Shown in pieces: positions 4,211-11,335 of a stretch of DNA of 11,335 nt (position 1 is the first letter of the stretch; each line of letters begins with the position of its first letter). The position numbers and the translations under genes were made by a program. Source of the stretch: Treponema sp. (GTDB lineage: Bacteria; Spirochaetota; Spirochaetia; Treponematales; Breznakiellaceae); the NCBI GenBank assembly GCA_031266695.1, contig JAISAK010000125.1:1-11335 (forward strand). The letters run 5' to 3'. The notes below the pieces were generated by a model that saw only the letters and a program-made list of their open reading frames with translations, was not told the origin of the DNA and did no database searches.

Positions 4211-5496
4211 TGAGCCCTGAAAAAACGAAGAACCCCGGGGCAGGCTCGAACCCGTGGTTCGACGGAGCGGGGGCCCCCGCCTTTCCAATCAGGGAGATGC
4301 AGCAGGCTCTCTGCGGAGAAGGCCTTGATGGATGGCTTTTTTGTAATTTCCGCCACCGGGACAGGATTTCCGACGAAATCCTCGGCATTGATCCGGAAAC
4401 CACTAATTCCCGGCTGTGGCTTTACGTTGTCCCCGCGCGGGGGGAACCCCTGGGAATAGTACACGCCATTGAAAAAGACGGCCTGCGAACCGGAGGCAAA
4501 GCCCTGCCCGGCGCCGTGGTTTCCTACCGGAGCCGCGCGGAACTCCTTGAACGGCTCCGGCCCTTCGCGGGAAAGCGCTGGGGCGCTCACTTTTCCGAAG
4601 CCATTACCGCCATTTCCTTCCTCGACGCGGGCACCGCCGCCCTTCTTGAAAGGGCGGGCTTAAGCCTCGTTTCCGCGGAGGGACTGCTCCAGCGTTTCAA
4701 GGGCCTGCTTGATCCGGCCGGCATTGAAGCCCATGAAAAAGCGGCCGGGCACCTTTACGAAATAGTCCGGCTCTGCTGGGATCGGGTACGGAAATCCTAC
4801 GCGGAACGAGAAGCGATATGCGAAGGCGACATACAGGAACTCATGCTTGAGGAATTCGGGAAACGGAATCTTGTTACCGATCATGCGCGTATTGTGGCGG
4901 CCGGCAAAAACAGCGCGAATCCCCACTACGATATTCCCGAAGAAGCGGCGGGCCGCGCCCGGCGCGGAGAGCGGTTTGCCGAGGGCGATGTTATTCAGTT
5001 CGATCTCTGGGCAAGGGATCCTGGGCCCGGCGGCATCTACGCGGATATTTCCTGGGTCGGAGTATACGCAGAGCAGCCCGCGCCGCATCTTGAAAAGGCT
5101 TTCGCCGGACTGGTTGAAGCCCGCGAGGGAGCCCTGCGGTTCATCGGGGAAGAACTTGAAGCGGGCAGGCGGCCGGCGGGCGCGGATATTGATCGCAGGA
5201 CAAGAGAGATCCTTGCCGGCGCGGGTTTTGAAGAGGCCCTGCGCCACCGCACCGGACACGGAATTGATACCGAGGTACACGGCTCCGGCGTAAACATAGA
5301 TTCCGTCGAATTCCCCGACACCCGGCTTTTACTGGACGGCGCCTGTTTCTCCCTGGAGCCGGGAATTTATTTCCCCTCCGCCAAAGAAACGGCGGGCGGG
5401 GCCTTCGGCATGCGTACCGAGATTGACGTGTATATAAAAGACGGCAAACCGGTAGTATCGGGCGATACGCCCCAGTTCGTTTTGCTGCATTGTTAG
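4210..5496 (+). CDS. M24 family metallopeptidase, Xaa-Pro aminopeptidase-like
   Basis: A 428-residue cytoplasmic protein (no signal peptide) with the two-domain layout of Xaa-Pro aminopeptidases and creatinase-fold relatives: an N-terminal domain at about 25-165 and a pita-bread catalytic domain at about 170-425. The five dinuclear-metal ligands are visible: D265 (QFDLWA), D279 (YADIS), H350 (RTGHGID), E383 (LEPGIYF) and E404 (MRTEIDVY); H239 in NPHYDIP matches the accessory histidine. The first two Asp are 14 apart rather than the usual 11, because of the insert RDPGPGG. It probably removes N-terminal residues ahead of proline; true substrate choice within M24 cannot be read from sequence. 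The start ATG overlaps the upstream stop by one base and the DHH phosphoesterase gene follows after 10 nt. Other M24 functions (prolidase, non-peptidase) are possible. Confidence 0.88.
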   Translation: MSPEKTKNPGAGSNPWFDGAGAPAFPIREMQQALCGEGLDGWLFCNFRHRDRISDEILGIDPETTNSRLWLYVVPARGEPLGIVHAIEKDGLRTGGKALPGAVVSYRSRAELLERLRPFAGKRWGAHFSEAITAISFLDAGTAALLERAGLSLVSAEGLLQRFKGLLDPAGIEAHEKAAGHLYEIVRLCWDRVRKSYAEREAICEGDIQELMLEEFGKRNLVTDHARIVAAGKNSANPHYDIPEEAAGRARRGERFAEGDVIQFDLWARDPGPGGIYADISWVGVYAEQPAPHLEKAFAGLVEAREGALRFIGEELEAGRRPAGADIDRRTREILAGAGFEEALRHRTGHGIDTEVHGSGVNIDSVEFPDTRLLLDGACFSLEPGIYFPSAKETAGGAFGMRTEIDVYIKDGKPVVSGDTPQFVLLHC

Positions 5497-5506
5497 GGTA
5501 AAAAGC

Positions 5507-6487
5507 ATGGCGCTGCCGGTTCCCCGGGAATTGATTCACTTTATAAAAAGCGGTTCAAAGTTTATCGTGGCCGGACACAAGGAACCCGACGGCGACTGTG
5601 TGGGAAGCGCGCTTGCCCTCTGCTCGGCGCTGCGGCGGCTGGGCAGCGAGGCTGTTCCCTGCTCCGCGGGCCCCTTCAAACGGACGGAGATCGCGTCCTT
5701 CGCGCCGCTCTTTATCGCGGCCCCCGGCGAAAAGGAAAAGGCCGGCGCGAGGCTTATTGTGGTTGACTGCTCGGGGGCCGAAAGGACAGGCGATCTTGCC
5801 CGGCACCTCGAGGGCCTTCCTTTTGCGATTATCGATCATCACGCCGCCGGGGATCATCCCGAAAACCGCGCCGAAACTCCCGTCTTTCTTGATCCGGCGG
5901 CCCCGTCGGTAACCTTCATGATCCTTGAGCTTATCGAGGCCCTTGGTTTAAAGGTGACAAAAGAAGAGGCCGGGCTGCTTCTCTTCGGGCTCTGCACCGA
6001 CACGGGGTACTTCCGCCATGTGGACGAAAAGGGAGCGGAAACCTTTGAAGCCGCGGCAAAACTGATCCGCGCCGGCGCAAGCCCCAGGGACGCGTTCCTT
6101 GCGATTAACGGCGGTAAAAGCCTTGCTTCCAGAATCCTCATGGGCCATATCCTTTCGCGGGCGGAGTCCCTCTTTGAGGGCCGGCTAATTCTGAGCTGCG
6201 AGGAATACGAAGACACCCTGCGTTTTGGCCTTGAAGGGCGCGACTCCGACAATCTCTACCAGCTTCTCCAGTCGGTAAAGGGCGTTGAAGCCATTGTGAT
6301 AATCAGGCAGGAAACTCCGGAAAACTGCACCGCCGGTCTCCGCTCGCGGGACAGGATAGACGTAGCGGCCCTTGCCGCGTCCTTTGGCGGCGGCGGACAC
6401 AGGAACGCGGCGGGTATGAGCGTAAAGGGACTTATTTCGGAAATAAAGCCTAAAATTATCGAAGCCTTTGAAAAAGTATTTCGTTAG
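5507..6487 (+). CDS. nrnA: DHH/DHHA1 phosphoesterase, NrnA-type oligoribonuclease / pAp phosphatase
   Basis: A 326-residue protein of the DHH superfamily. Manganese-site motifs are intact: GHKEPDGDCVGS with H24, D28 and D30; VVDCSG with D87; IIDHH with D110, H111 and H112; and CTDTGYFRH with D165. The C-terminal DHHA1 domain carries GGGGHRNAAG (294-303), which binds the nucleotide end. Length and motif order fit NrnA, which degrades 2-5-mer RNAs and dephosphorylates pAp, rather than the longer RecJ or the GdpP membrane type. Some relatives cleave cyclic dinucleotides or pApA, so activity on c-di-nucleotide products is possible and would fit the PilZ gene nearby, but this is inference. It sits 10 nt after the M24 gene and probably ends that operon; the next gene begins 97 nt later after AT-rich DNA. 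Confidence 0.9.
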   Translation: MALPVPRELIHFIKSGSKFIVAGHKEPDGDCVGSALALCSALRRLGSEAVPCSAGPFKRTEIASFAPLFIAAPGEKEKAGARLIVVDCSGAERTGDLARHLEGLPFAIIDHHAAGDHPENRAETPVFLDPAAPSVTFMILELIEALGLKVTKEEAGLLLFGLCTDTGYFRHVDEKGAETFEAAAKLIRAGASPRDAFLAINGGKSLASRILMGHILSRAESLFEGRLILSCEEYEDTLRFGLEGRDSDNLYQLLQSVKGVEAIVIIRQETPENCTAGLRSRDRIDVAALAASFGGGGHRNAAGMSVKGLISEIKPKIIEAFEKVFR

Positions 6488-6584
6488 AATTTTCCAAAAA
6501 AATATTTATTATTGTTGTCATTTTGATTAAAGAAAAACCGCGGATTGACTCCTTAATACCGATATCAAAGGACAGGGGGATTCA

Positions 6585-7433
6585 ATGCAGGATACGCTTT
6601 CTCTTAACGACCTCTATAAAGACTACACAGCCGGCCTGATTGAAAGAAAAAAATTTGAAGGTTTGATTTTTCAAACCCTTCTTGATGATCTGGATCGTTT
6701 CAATCTTTATCACTGGGGCAGGGATGAATGTTGTGATTATTTATCCTGGTTTTATCCCCGCCTTCACCGCGCCGTGGACAACTACCGGGAATCGGGTTCT
6801 TCCTTCGAGAATTATATTGTTTCCGTAGTACACTGGTCGGTAAAGGAATACCGTTCCGGGCTGGCCGGCCGTCAGATTACCGAATACGCCGCGTGGACAG
6901 CCCGCGTCTCCGATACTTACACGGGAAGCGCCGAACCGGAATATCCCGAAGCGGAACCCGTTCCCCGTACAAAGCGGGCAAGGAATCCGCGGCAGGTCCT
7001 GATTTTGATCCTGAAATGCTATTATTTTTTGTCCGACGATTTTATTGAGCGGGCGGCGCCGGTGGTGGGAATGAAAAGCTCGCAGCTAAAGTCGCTGGTG
7101 GAAAAAATTCGGAAACAGCGGTTTCGTCATGATGACAGGCTCCATTCCCTGCGGGAAAGAATTTACTGCCAATTTTATCACTGCGTCATACTTGAGAAAC
7201 GGCTGAAAATTACGCCGGGAAATACCGTCCAGGCGGAAAAACTGAAAGCCAGGCTTGAACGGACAAGAATACGCCTTGGAAGAATGCGGAAGCGCCTTGC
7301 CTGCGTCCGTATCTACGCAACCAATCTTGAGATAGCCGAAACCCTTGGAATTTCAAAGGGCACGATAGATTCAAACCTCCATGCCCTGAGAAGCCGGTGG
7401 AATATTAAACCCGGGAACTATATACTTAATTAA
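6585..7433 (+). CDS. Sigma-70-like HTH regulator, spirochaete type
   Basis: A 282-residue soluble protein that I do not recognise by name. Residues about 50-95 (FYPRLHRAVDNYRESGSSFENYI, WSVKEYR) look like a diverged sigma region 2, with the 'F..Y' and 'v...v.e.r' pattern. A linker with acidic and basic patches follows (110-135). Residues 135-180 (LILKCYYFLSDDFIERAAPV, then MKSSQLKSLVEKIRKQR) resemble a region-4-like helical bundle. Residues 215-240 are very basic and probably coiled. A clear helix-turn-helix ends the protein: ATNLEIAETLGISKGTIDSN at 245-264, as in sigma region 4. The start ATG follows AGGGGGATTCA, a good ribosome-binding site. Likely a transcription factor or alternative sigma; whether it binds RNA polymerase core is not shown. 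No clear promoter is visible in the AT-rich 97 nt before it. Confidence 0.72.
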   Translation: MQDTLSLNDLYKDYTAGLIERKKFEGLIFQTLLDDLDRFNLYHWGRDECCDYLSWFYPRLHRAVDNYRESGSSFENYIVSVVHWSVKEYRSGLAGRQITEYAAWTARVSDTYTGSAEPEYPEAEPVPRTKRARNPRQVLILILKCYYFLSDDFIERAAPVVGMKSSQLKSLVEKIRKQRFRHDDRLHSLRERIYCQFYHCVILEKRLKITPGNTVQAEKLKARLERTRIRLGRMRKRLACVRIYATNLEIAETLGISKGTIDSNLHALRSRWNIKPGNYILN

Positions 7434-7469
7434 GGCGCAACCCTGCTGCGGACGAGGTGTCGTAAAAGT

Positions 7470-8150
7470 ATGTATGAAAACGAAGAAAGTTTCCCCGTTC
7501 CCGCTCCCCTTCCTTTCCAGACCCCCGGAGAAGAAATAGCCAATTCCATTCTTCACGGGCTGGGGGTACTCCTGGCCGTCGCCGGGCTGGTCCTGCTCTG
7601 CCTGCGCGCGGACGGATTCCTGGGGGGAGCGGGCGGCGGCGGGCTGGCTGTTACTTCCTATGTGATTTTTACCGCGTCCATGATTACCATGTTTCTCGCG
7701 TCCACGCTTTACCACGCCATTCAGGCCGAAGGGGCCAAGCGTGTATTCCGGATAATTGATCATTGCGCTATTTATTTCCTGATCGCGGGCACCTACACGC
7801 CCTACAGCCTGCTCGGCTTTCGGGGAGCCCTGGGCTGGGTGTACTTCGGCATCGAATGGGGGCTCGCGGCGGTCGGCATAAGCCTTTACGCGGCGAATGT
7901 TAAATTCATCAAAAAAGTGGAGCTTGTCGTCTATATTCTTATGGGCTGGGCCTGCGTCCTGGGCCTGTACCGCCTTGTCCGCTCCATTCCCTTTTTAAGC
8001 ACCTTCTTTCTTTTAGCGGGAGGCCTTGCCTATACCCTGGGTACCCTCTGGTACAGCAGGGGAAACCGCCGCGGCGCCCACGTCGTCTGGCACGCCTTTG
8101 TGCTTGCCGGGGCTGTTCTTCACTGGTGGTCCATCTGGTTTTTGAGTTAG
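7470..8150 (+). CDS. trhA: Hemolysin III / TrhA (PAQR family) membrane protein
   Basis: A 226-residue inner-membrane protein with seven predicted hydrophobic spans. Family marks are all visible: EEIANSILHGLG at 21-32, ASTLYH with S78 and H82, IDHCAIYFLIAGTYTPY with D97 and H98, and HVVWHAFVLAGAVLHW with H204, H208 and H218. Ser, Asp and His residues form the metal-dependent hydrolase-like core of the PAQR fold. Bacterial members affect membrane fluidity and energetics (TrhA) or were described as hemolysin III; calling it a haemolysin from sequence would be unsafe. It lies 36 nt after the sigma-like gene on the same strand, with GAGGTG about 10 nt before the ATG, so it may be co-transcribed. 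The ettA promoter lies right after its stop. Confidence 0.93.
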   Translation: MYENEESFPVPAPLPFQTPGEEIANSILHGLGVLLAVAGLVLLCLRADGFLGGAGGGGLAVTSYVIFTASMITMFLASTLYHAIQAEGAKRVFRIIDHCAIYFLIAGTYTPYSLLGFRGALGWVYFGIEWGLAAVGISLYAANVKFIKKVELVVYILMGWACVLGLYRLVRSIPFLSTFFLLAGGLAYTLGTLWYSRGNRRGAHVVWHAFVLAGAVLHWWSIWFLS

Positions 8151-8164
8151 GCAGACCAGGAATA

Positions 8165-8193
8165 ATGACACCCGAGCCTTCTTGTGTTATACT
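8165..8193 (+). promoter_or_regulatory. Predicted ettA promoter giving a leaderless mRNA
   Basis: ATGACA at 8165-8170 (5 of 6 to the -35 consensus), a 17-bp spacer, and TATACT at 8188-8193 (5 of 6), with TGT directly before it forming an extended -10. Initiation is expected 6-8 nt after the -10, at about 8200-8201, which is the ATG of ettA (8200-8202). There is no Shine-Dalgarno sequence between the -10 and the ATG. Confidence 0.65.
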
Positions 8194-8199
8194 TTTTCT

Positions 8200-9888
8200 A
8201 TGCCGACAGTTGACGACAAAAAAATCATCTATTCCATGTACCGGGTTTCCAAAAAACACGGGACCAAACAGGTACTTAAGGACATAAGCCTCTCCTATTT
8301 TTACGGAGCAAAGATCGGGGTTATCGGCCTTAACGGTTCGGGAAAATCGAGCCTTCTCAAAATTCTTGCCGGGGCGGATACGGAATTCTCCGGGGAAACA
8401 TCGGTGAGTCCCGGTTACACAATCGGCTGGCTGGAGCAGGAACCGCATCTTGAGCCGGGCAGAACCGTCAGGGAGCTTGTTTCCGAAGGCGTGCAGGATC
8501 TGGTAGACCTCCTCGCCGAGTTCGATAAAATAAGCGAAGCCTTTGGAGAGCCCGGTGCGGACTACGACAAGCTGGGCGCTAAGCAGGCGGAGCTTCAGGA
8601 GAACATCGAGGCGGCCGACGGCTGGAATCTGGACAGCCGGCTGGAGCTTGCTATGGAGGCGCTTCGCTGCCCGCCGGGCAACGCCCGGGCGGATCATCTT
8701 TCCGGCGGCGAGCGGCGCCGGGTGGCGCTGTGCCGGCTCCTCCTTAAAAAGTCGGACATTCTTCTTCTGGACGAGCCTACCAACCATCTGGACGCGGAAA
8801 CCGTGGCATGGCTTGAGCGGCATCTGCGGGACTACGCGGGGACGGTTATCGCCGTTACCCACGACCGTTATTTTCTTGACAACGTGGCGGGCTGGATACT
8901 TGAGCTTGACCGGGGGGAGGGAATCCCCTGGAAGGGCAATTACTCGCTCTGGCTTGAGCAGAAGGAACAGCGCCTGGCCCTGGAAGAAAAAGGCGAAAGC
9001 GAACGCCGCAAGACCCTGCAGCGGGAGCTTGAATGGATACGCATGAGTCCCAAGGGCAGGCACGCCAAAAGCAAGGATCGCATAACCCGGTACGAAAAAC
9101 TTTTTCAGGACAGCGAAAGGGAAAAGGCGCGGGAGAATAAAATTACCATTCCCGCGGGCCCCCACCTGGGCAAACTCGTTATTGAGGCCGCGGGGCTTTC
9201 CAAATCCTTCGGCGACAAGATGCTTTTTGAGAATCTGGAATTTACCGTCCCCCCGGGCGCCTGTGTGGGAATTATCGGCCCCAACGGCGCGGGGAAAACA
9301 ACCCTCTTCAAAATCATCACCGGGGAGGAAAAGCCCGACGCCGGGGAACTGCGCCTGGGGGACAGCGTTAAGCTGGGTTACGCGGATCAGATGCGGGGCA
9401 GCCTGGACAACGAAAAAACCGTCTGGGAGCAGCTTTCGGGCGGGCTGGATATAATCAAACTGGGCGCCGGCGCCGCGGCCCGGGAAGTGAATTCCCGCGC
9501 CTATTGCGCGGGGTATAATTTTTCCGGGGCCGACCAGCAGAAAAAAGTGGGGATCCTTTCCGGGGGCGAGCGGAACCGGCTCAACCTGGCAATGATGCTT
9601 AAGGAAGGGGCCAATGTGCTGCTCCTTGACGAGCCCACCAACGACCTTGACGTAATCACTCTGCGGGCCCTGGAAGAGGCCCTTGACGGCTTTGCCGGGG
9701 TAAGCCTGGTGATAAGCCACGACCGCTGGTTCCTCGACCGCATCGTTACCCACATCCTTGCCTTTGAAGACGGCGAAGTGATCTGGTACGACGGCAACTG
9801 GTCGGAATACACCGAATGGCGGCGGGAAAGGCTGGGCGCGGCAGCGGACAGCCCCCACCGTTATATTTACCGGAAACTGGAACGCTGA
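8200..9888 (+). CDS. ettA: ABC-F translational throttle protein EttA
   Basis: A 562-residue soluble ATPase (E. coli EttA has 555) with two ABC domains and no membrane part. It binds the ribosomal E site and gates the first elongation step according to ATP/ADP level. Domain 1: Walker A GLNGSGKS (43-50), LSGGE (167-171), Walker B ILLLDEP (187-193). Domain 2: Walker A GPNGAGKT (360-367), LSGGE (453-457), LLLDEPTNDLD (474-484). The EttA-type arm insert is at about 90-140, and the linker (240-320) contains RGEGIPWKGNYS, WLEQKEQRLA and KGRHAKSK, which separates EttA from Uup, YbiT and YheS. Both catalytic glutamates are intact (E192, E478). The start is ATG at 8200; an in-frame TTG at 8182 lies within the predicted promoter. 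No ribosome-binding site precedes the ATG. Monocistronic by its own promoter. Confidence 0.96.
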   Translation: MPTVDDKKIIYSMYRVSKKHGTKQVLKDISLSYFYGAKIGVIGLNGSGKSSLLKILAGADTEFSGETSVSPGYTIGWLEQEPHLEPGRTVRELVSEGVQDLVDLLAEFDKISEAFGEPGADYDKLGAKQAELQENIEAADGWNLDSRLELAMEALRCPPGNARADHLSGGERRRVALCRLLLKKSDILLLDEPTNHLDAETVAWLERHLRDYAGTVIAVTHDRYFLDNVAGWILELDRGEGIPWKGNYSLWLEQKEQRLALEEKGESERRKTLQRELEWIRMSPKGRHAKSKDRITRYEKLFQDSEREKARENKITIPAGPHLGKLVIEAAGLSKSFGDKMLFENLEFTVPPGACVGIIGPNGAGKTTLFKIITGEEKPDAGELRLGDSVKLGYADQMRGSLDNEKTVWEQLSGGLDIIKLGAGAAAREVNSRAYCAGYNFSGADQQKKVGILSGGERNRLNLAMMLKEGANVLLLDEPTNDLDVITLRALEEALDGFAGVSLVISHDRWFLDRIVTHILAFEDGEVIWYDGNWSEYTEWRRERLGAAADSPHRYIYRKLER

Positions 9889-9890
9889 AT

Positions 9891-9917
9891 TTGACTAAAA
9901 TGCCGCAAAGGTATAAC
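9891..9917 (+). promoter_or_regulatory. Possible promoter of the STAS gene
   Basis: TTGACT (9891-9896, 5 of 6) and TATAAC (9912-9917, 5 of 6) with a 15-bp spacer, shorter than optimal. It begins two bases after the ettA stop. Initiation near 9924 would leave a leader of about 13 nt with a weak GAGTGAG before the ATG at 9937. Confidence 0.45.
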
Positions 9918-9936
9918 CTGTTTATAGAGTGAGTTT

Positions 9937-10278
9937 ATGGAAATCAAAATCCGTACCAACCAGCTAATATATATCCTTGATCTTAAAGGCGATATGTATC
10001 TGGCAGATTCAAATTTGCTTAAAGAGCTGGTAATGAAAATGATCGAAAAAAAGGTTGAACGTATCATCCTTAACGTCGACAAAATCAATTCCATTGACTC
10101 AAGCGGCATTGGCGCCCTCATTTACATTTCATCAACCGTTAAAAAACTGAATCTTTCCTTCGCCATCGCCAATGTCAGGGGTTCGGTAAAACAGGTTATT
10201 GAAAAAATCAAACTCGCAAGTTACTTCCCCATCTGCGCGGACTTACAGTCGGCAATTACGGAACTTTCAAAGAATTAG
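9937..10278 (+). CDS. STAS-domain anti-sigma-factor antagonist
   Basis: A 113-residue single-domain protein of the SpoIIAA/RsbV family. These bind and inhibit an anti-sigma kinase, freeing the partner sigma factor, and are switched off by phosphorylation of one serine. The signature INSIDSSGIGAL is at 50-61; by analogy with SpoIIAA the second serine, S56, is the phosphorylation site and D54 is conserved. The alternating strand-helix pattern covers the whole length, with the start YILDLKGDMYLADS matching the family's 'l.G.ld...a' segment. No anti-sigma kinase or phosphatase gene adjoins it, so its partners are elsewhere in the genome. It is separated by 48 nt from ettA and converges on the PilZ gene, leaving only 22 nt between the stops with no T-rich terminator. 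Confidence 0.9.
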   Translation: MEIKIRTNQLIYILDLKGDMYLADSNLLKELVMKMIEKKVERIILNVDKINSIDSSGIGALIYISSTVKKLNLSFAIANVRGSVKQVIEKIKLASYFPICADLQSAITELSKN

Positions 10279-10300
10279 CTTCCGGCGGCGCGGGTCCTTT

Positions 10301-11335
10301 TCAGACCTGGCCGGTAAGGAAAGACGCGTCCGTATCGGTAAAGGGCTTGCCGTAGATAAATTCAAACAGGAAACGAAGATCCTCGGGCGCCATATCAAGA
10401 AAACGGCAGCCGAAGTAACCCATAGAATTATCCTTGTAGCGGCGTACGATTTTGGCAACCGCGTTGATACTGCGCCGGGGGCTTATGATCTTCACCTCCA
10501 ATTCGCTGTCGGGCAGCAGGGTAGAGGAGAGCCCGGAATGGGGATAGGCAAACAGCACCCCCGAGGCGCTTATGTCTATCACCTTGCCTTCAAAGGGTTC
10601 GTTCTTAAGCCTGCCTTTTTCAAAATAGCCGTTGATCTTGAGTGAATAGGCCAGCACCTTGGCGAACTGGTACAGCGTGTCAATTACGCTGAAATCAAAG
10701 GGAAGTTTTCCTTCCTTGTTAACCCAGATATGGATATAGCCGATAACATATTCCTGAAAAAGTACCGGTATCCAGGCGTCGGAAAAAATTCCGCTGTCGA
10801 ATTTTGCCTTGATAAAACGGGCGCAGGCGTTGTCCACATAGGCAAGATCGACGCCGGTGCTTTCCAGATAACGCTTGAACATCTCCTCGGTAATGATGCG
10901 CTTTTTGGGGTAGGGGTCGGCCTGGGGGAAATTGGCCAGGGTGGAAGGCAGGTAAAGGGTTTTCCCCGTTTCCGCCACAATCCGCTCTTCGGTACTCGCC
11001 GGTTTCGCATCCTTAAATATGAGCAGCTTGTAGCCGTTCGCATAACCCTTGATCCAGCCCGCCATCTGCTCGATAAGCCCCGAAAGATTCTTCGGATCAA
11101 GGTTGCGGTAAAATTCTCCTATTTCGCCGGTTTCATATTCCGCAACTTTGGGAAAAGAAAGGTTGTAGCGATCGCCGAGAAAGGTAAACTGCACCTGGAT
11201 ATCCGGGGGAGCGGCTATTCGGGAAAAGGAACGATCAAGGTTTTTGTAGAGAAACTCCGGGGCTTCACAGGTAATGATCTCATCCTTGATGGAACTTACC
11301 ACTACGGCAAAGATGATTACCTGCCCCCGGTAATC
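10301..11335 (-). CDS. PilZ-domain protein, 5' end cut by window edge
   Basis: 344 residues are visible. The frame stays open to the right edge, upstream of a possible GTG at 11302 (DYRGQVIIFAV before it), so the true start is probably outside. Three parts are visible. The N-terminal part has IITCEAPEFLYKNL followed by RSFSR (11219-11233), which fits the RxxxR of PilZ proteins after a PilZN-like strand. A middle part of about 150 residues (around 10640-11100) resembles a sensor-like alpha/beta domain, tentatively GAF-like. The C-terminal PilZ barrel contains KVIDISASGVLF with DISASG at 10559-10576, the (D/N)xSxxG motif, then LEVKIISP and GYFGCRFLDM. No RxxxR lies directly before the C-terminal barrel, so c-di-GMP binding is uncertain. 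No signal peptide or membrane span is visible. It converges on the STAS gene. Confidence 0.8.
   Translation of the reverse strand, partial: DYRGQVIIFAVVVSSIKDEIITCEAPEFLYKNLDRSFSRIAAPPDIQVQFTFLGDRYNLSFPKVAEYETGEIGEFYRNLDPKNLSGLIEQMAGWIKGYANGYKLLIFKDAKPASTEERIVAETGKTLYLPSTLANFPQADPYPKKRIITEEMFKRYLESTGVDLAYVDNACARFIKAKFDSGIFSDAWIPVLFQEYVIGYIHIWVNKEGKLPFDFSVIDTLYQFAKVLAYSLKINGYFEKGRLKNEPFEGKVIDISASGVLFAYPHSGLSSTLLPDSELEVKIISPRRSINAVAKIVRRYKDNSMGYFGCRFLDMAPEDLRFLFEFIYGKPFTDTDASFLTGQV

Noticed and set aside
8165..8287. A 40-codon frame starting ATGACACCC with AGGA before it, overlapping the ettA start
   Set aside because: Its start is the predicted -35 box of ettA, and the peptide has no notable composition; a leader-peptide role would conflict with the promoter position.
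7939..9858. A 639-codon open frame on the minus strand opposite trhA and ettA
   Set aside because: It mirrors the codon pattern of ettA, whose conserved ABC motifs make the plus strand certain; the minus reading has no recognisable domain and is a product of GC-rich third positions.
10279..10320. Bidirectional terminator between the convergent STAS and PilZ genes
   Set aside because: Weak stems (GGTC/GACC, CCGG/CCGG) are present but no T run follows on either strand.

Overview
The window looks like chromosomal DNA from a spirochaete, most likely a Treponema of the termite-gut type. This is an inference from protein style and gene mix (a spirochaete-style PilZ protein, an orphan STAS protein, a sigma-like protein, moderately GC-rich codons and dispersed palindromic repeats); no RNA marker gene is present to fix it.

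Left arm, minus strand (1-2731): a pyrimidine-biosynthesis operon in the order pyrB, pyrI, pyrC, with pyrC running off the left edge. It encodes the catalytic and regulatory chains of aspartate carbamoyltransferase and dihydroorotase, the second and third steps of de novo UMP synthesis. The leader upstream of pyrB holds a good promoter candidate, a hairpin, an intrinsic terminator about 190 nt before the start codon, and between terminator and start a 143-bp palindromic MITE-like element flanked by TGTA direct repeats.

Middle (about 2501-3787): more than 1 kb without a convincing intact gene. It holds decayed dispersed repeats (two direct copies carrying a hairpin with paired base changes, three copies of a second motif, and a pair of third-type copies near the two ends), a minus-strand terminator-like hairpin, and what looks like the wreck of a toxin-antitoxin pair (antitoxin-like start, PIN-toxin-like end in another frame).

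Right arm, plus strand (3683-10278): an operon of a small exported protein, an M24 metallopeptidase (1-nt overlap) and a DHH/DHHA1 phosphoesterase of the NrnA type; then a sigma-70-like regulator of unknown target, a hemolysin III/TrhA (PAQR) membrane protein, the ABC-F ribosome factor EttA, and a STAS-domain anti-sigma-factor antagonist. The ettA promoter is placed so that its predicted transcription start falls on or next to the A of the ATG, so the mRNA may be leaderless. At the right edge, convergent on the minus strand, is a PilZ-domain protein whose start lies outside the window.

Most points of interest are regulatory or in mobile DNA: the element inserted in the pyrB attenuator region, the repeat family, the leaderless ettA and the odd PilZ architecture. 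I see no clear defence island, CRISPR array, prophage or biosynthetic cluster.
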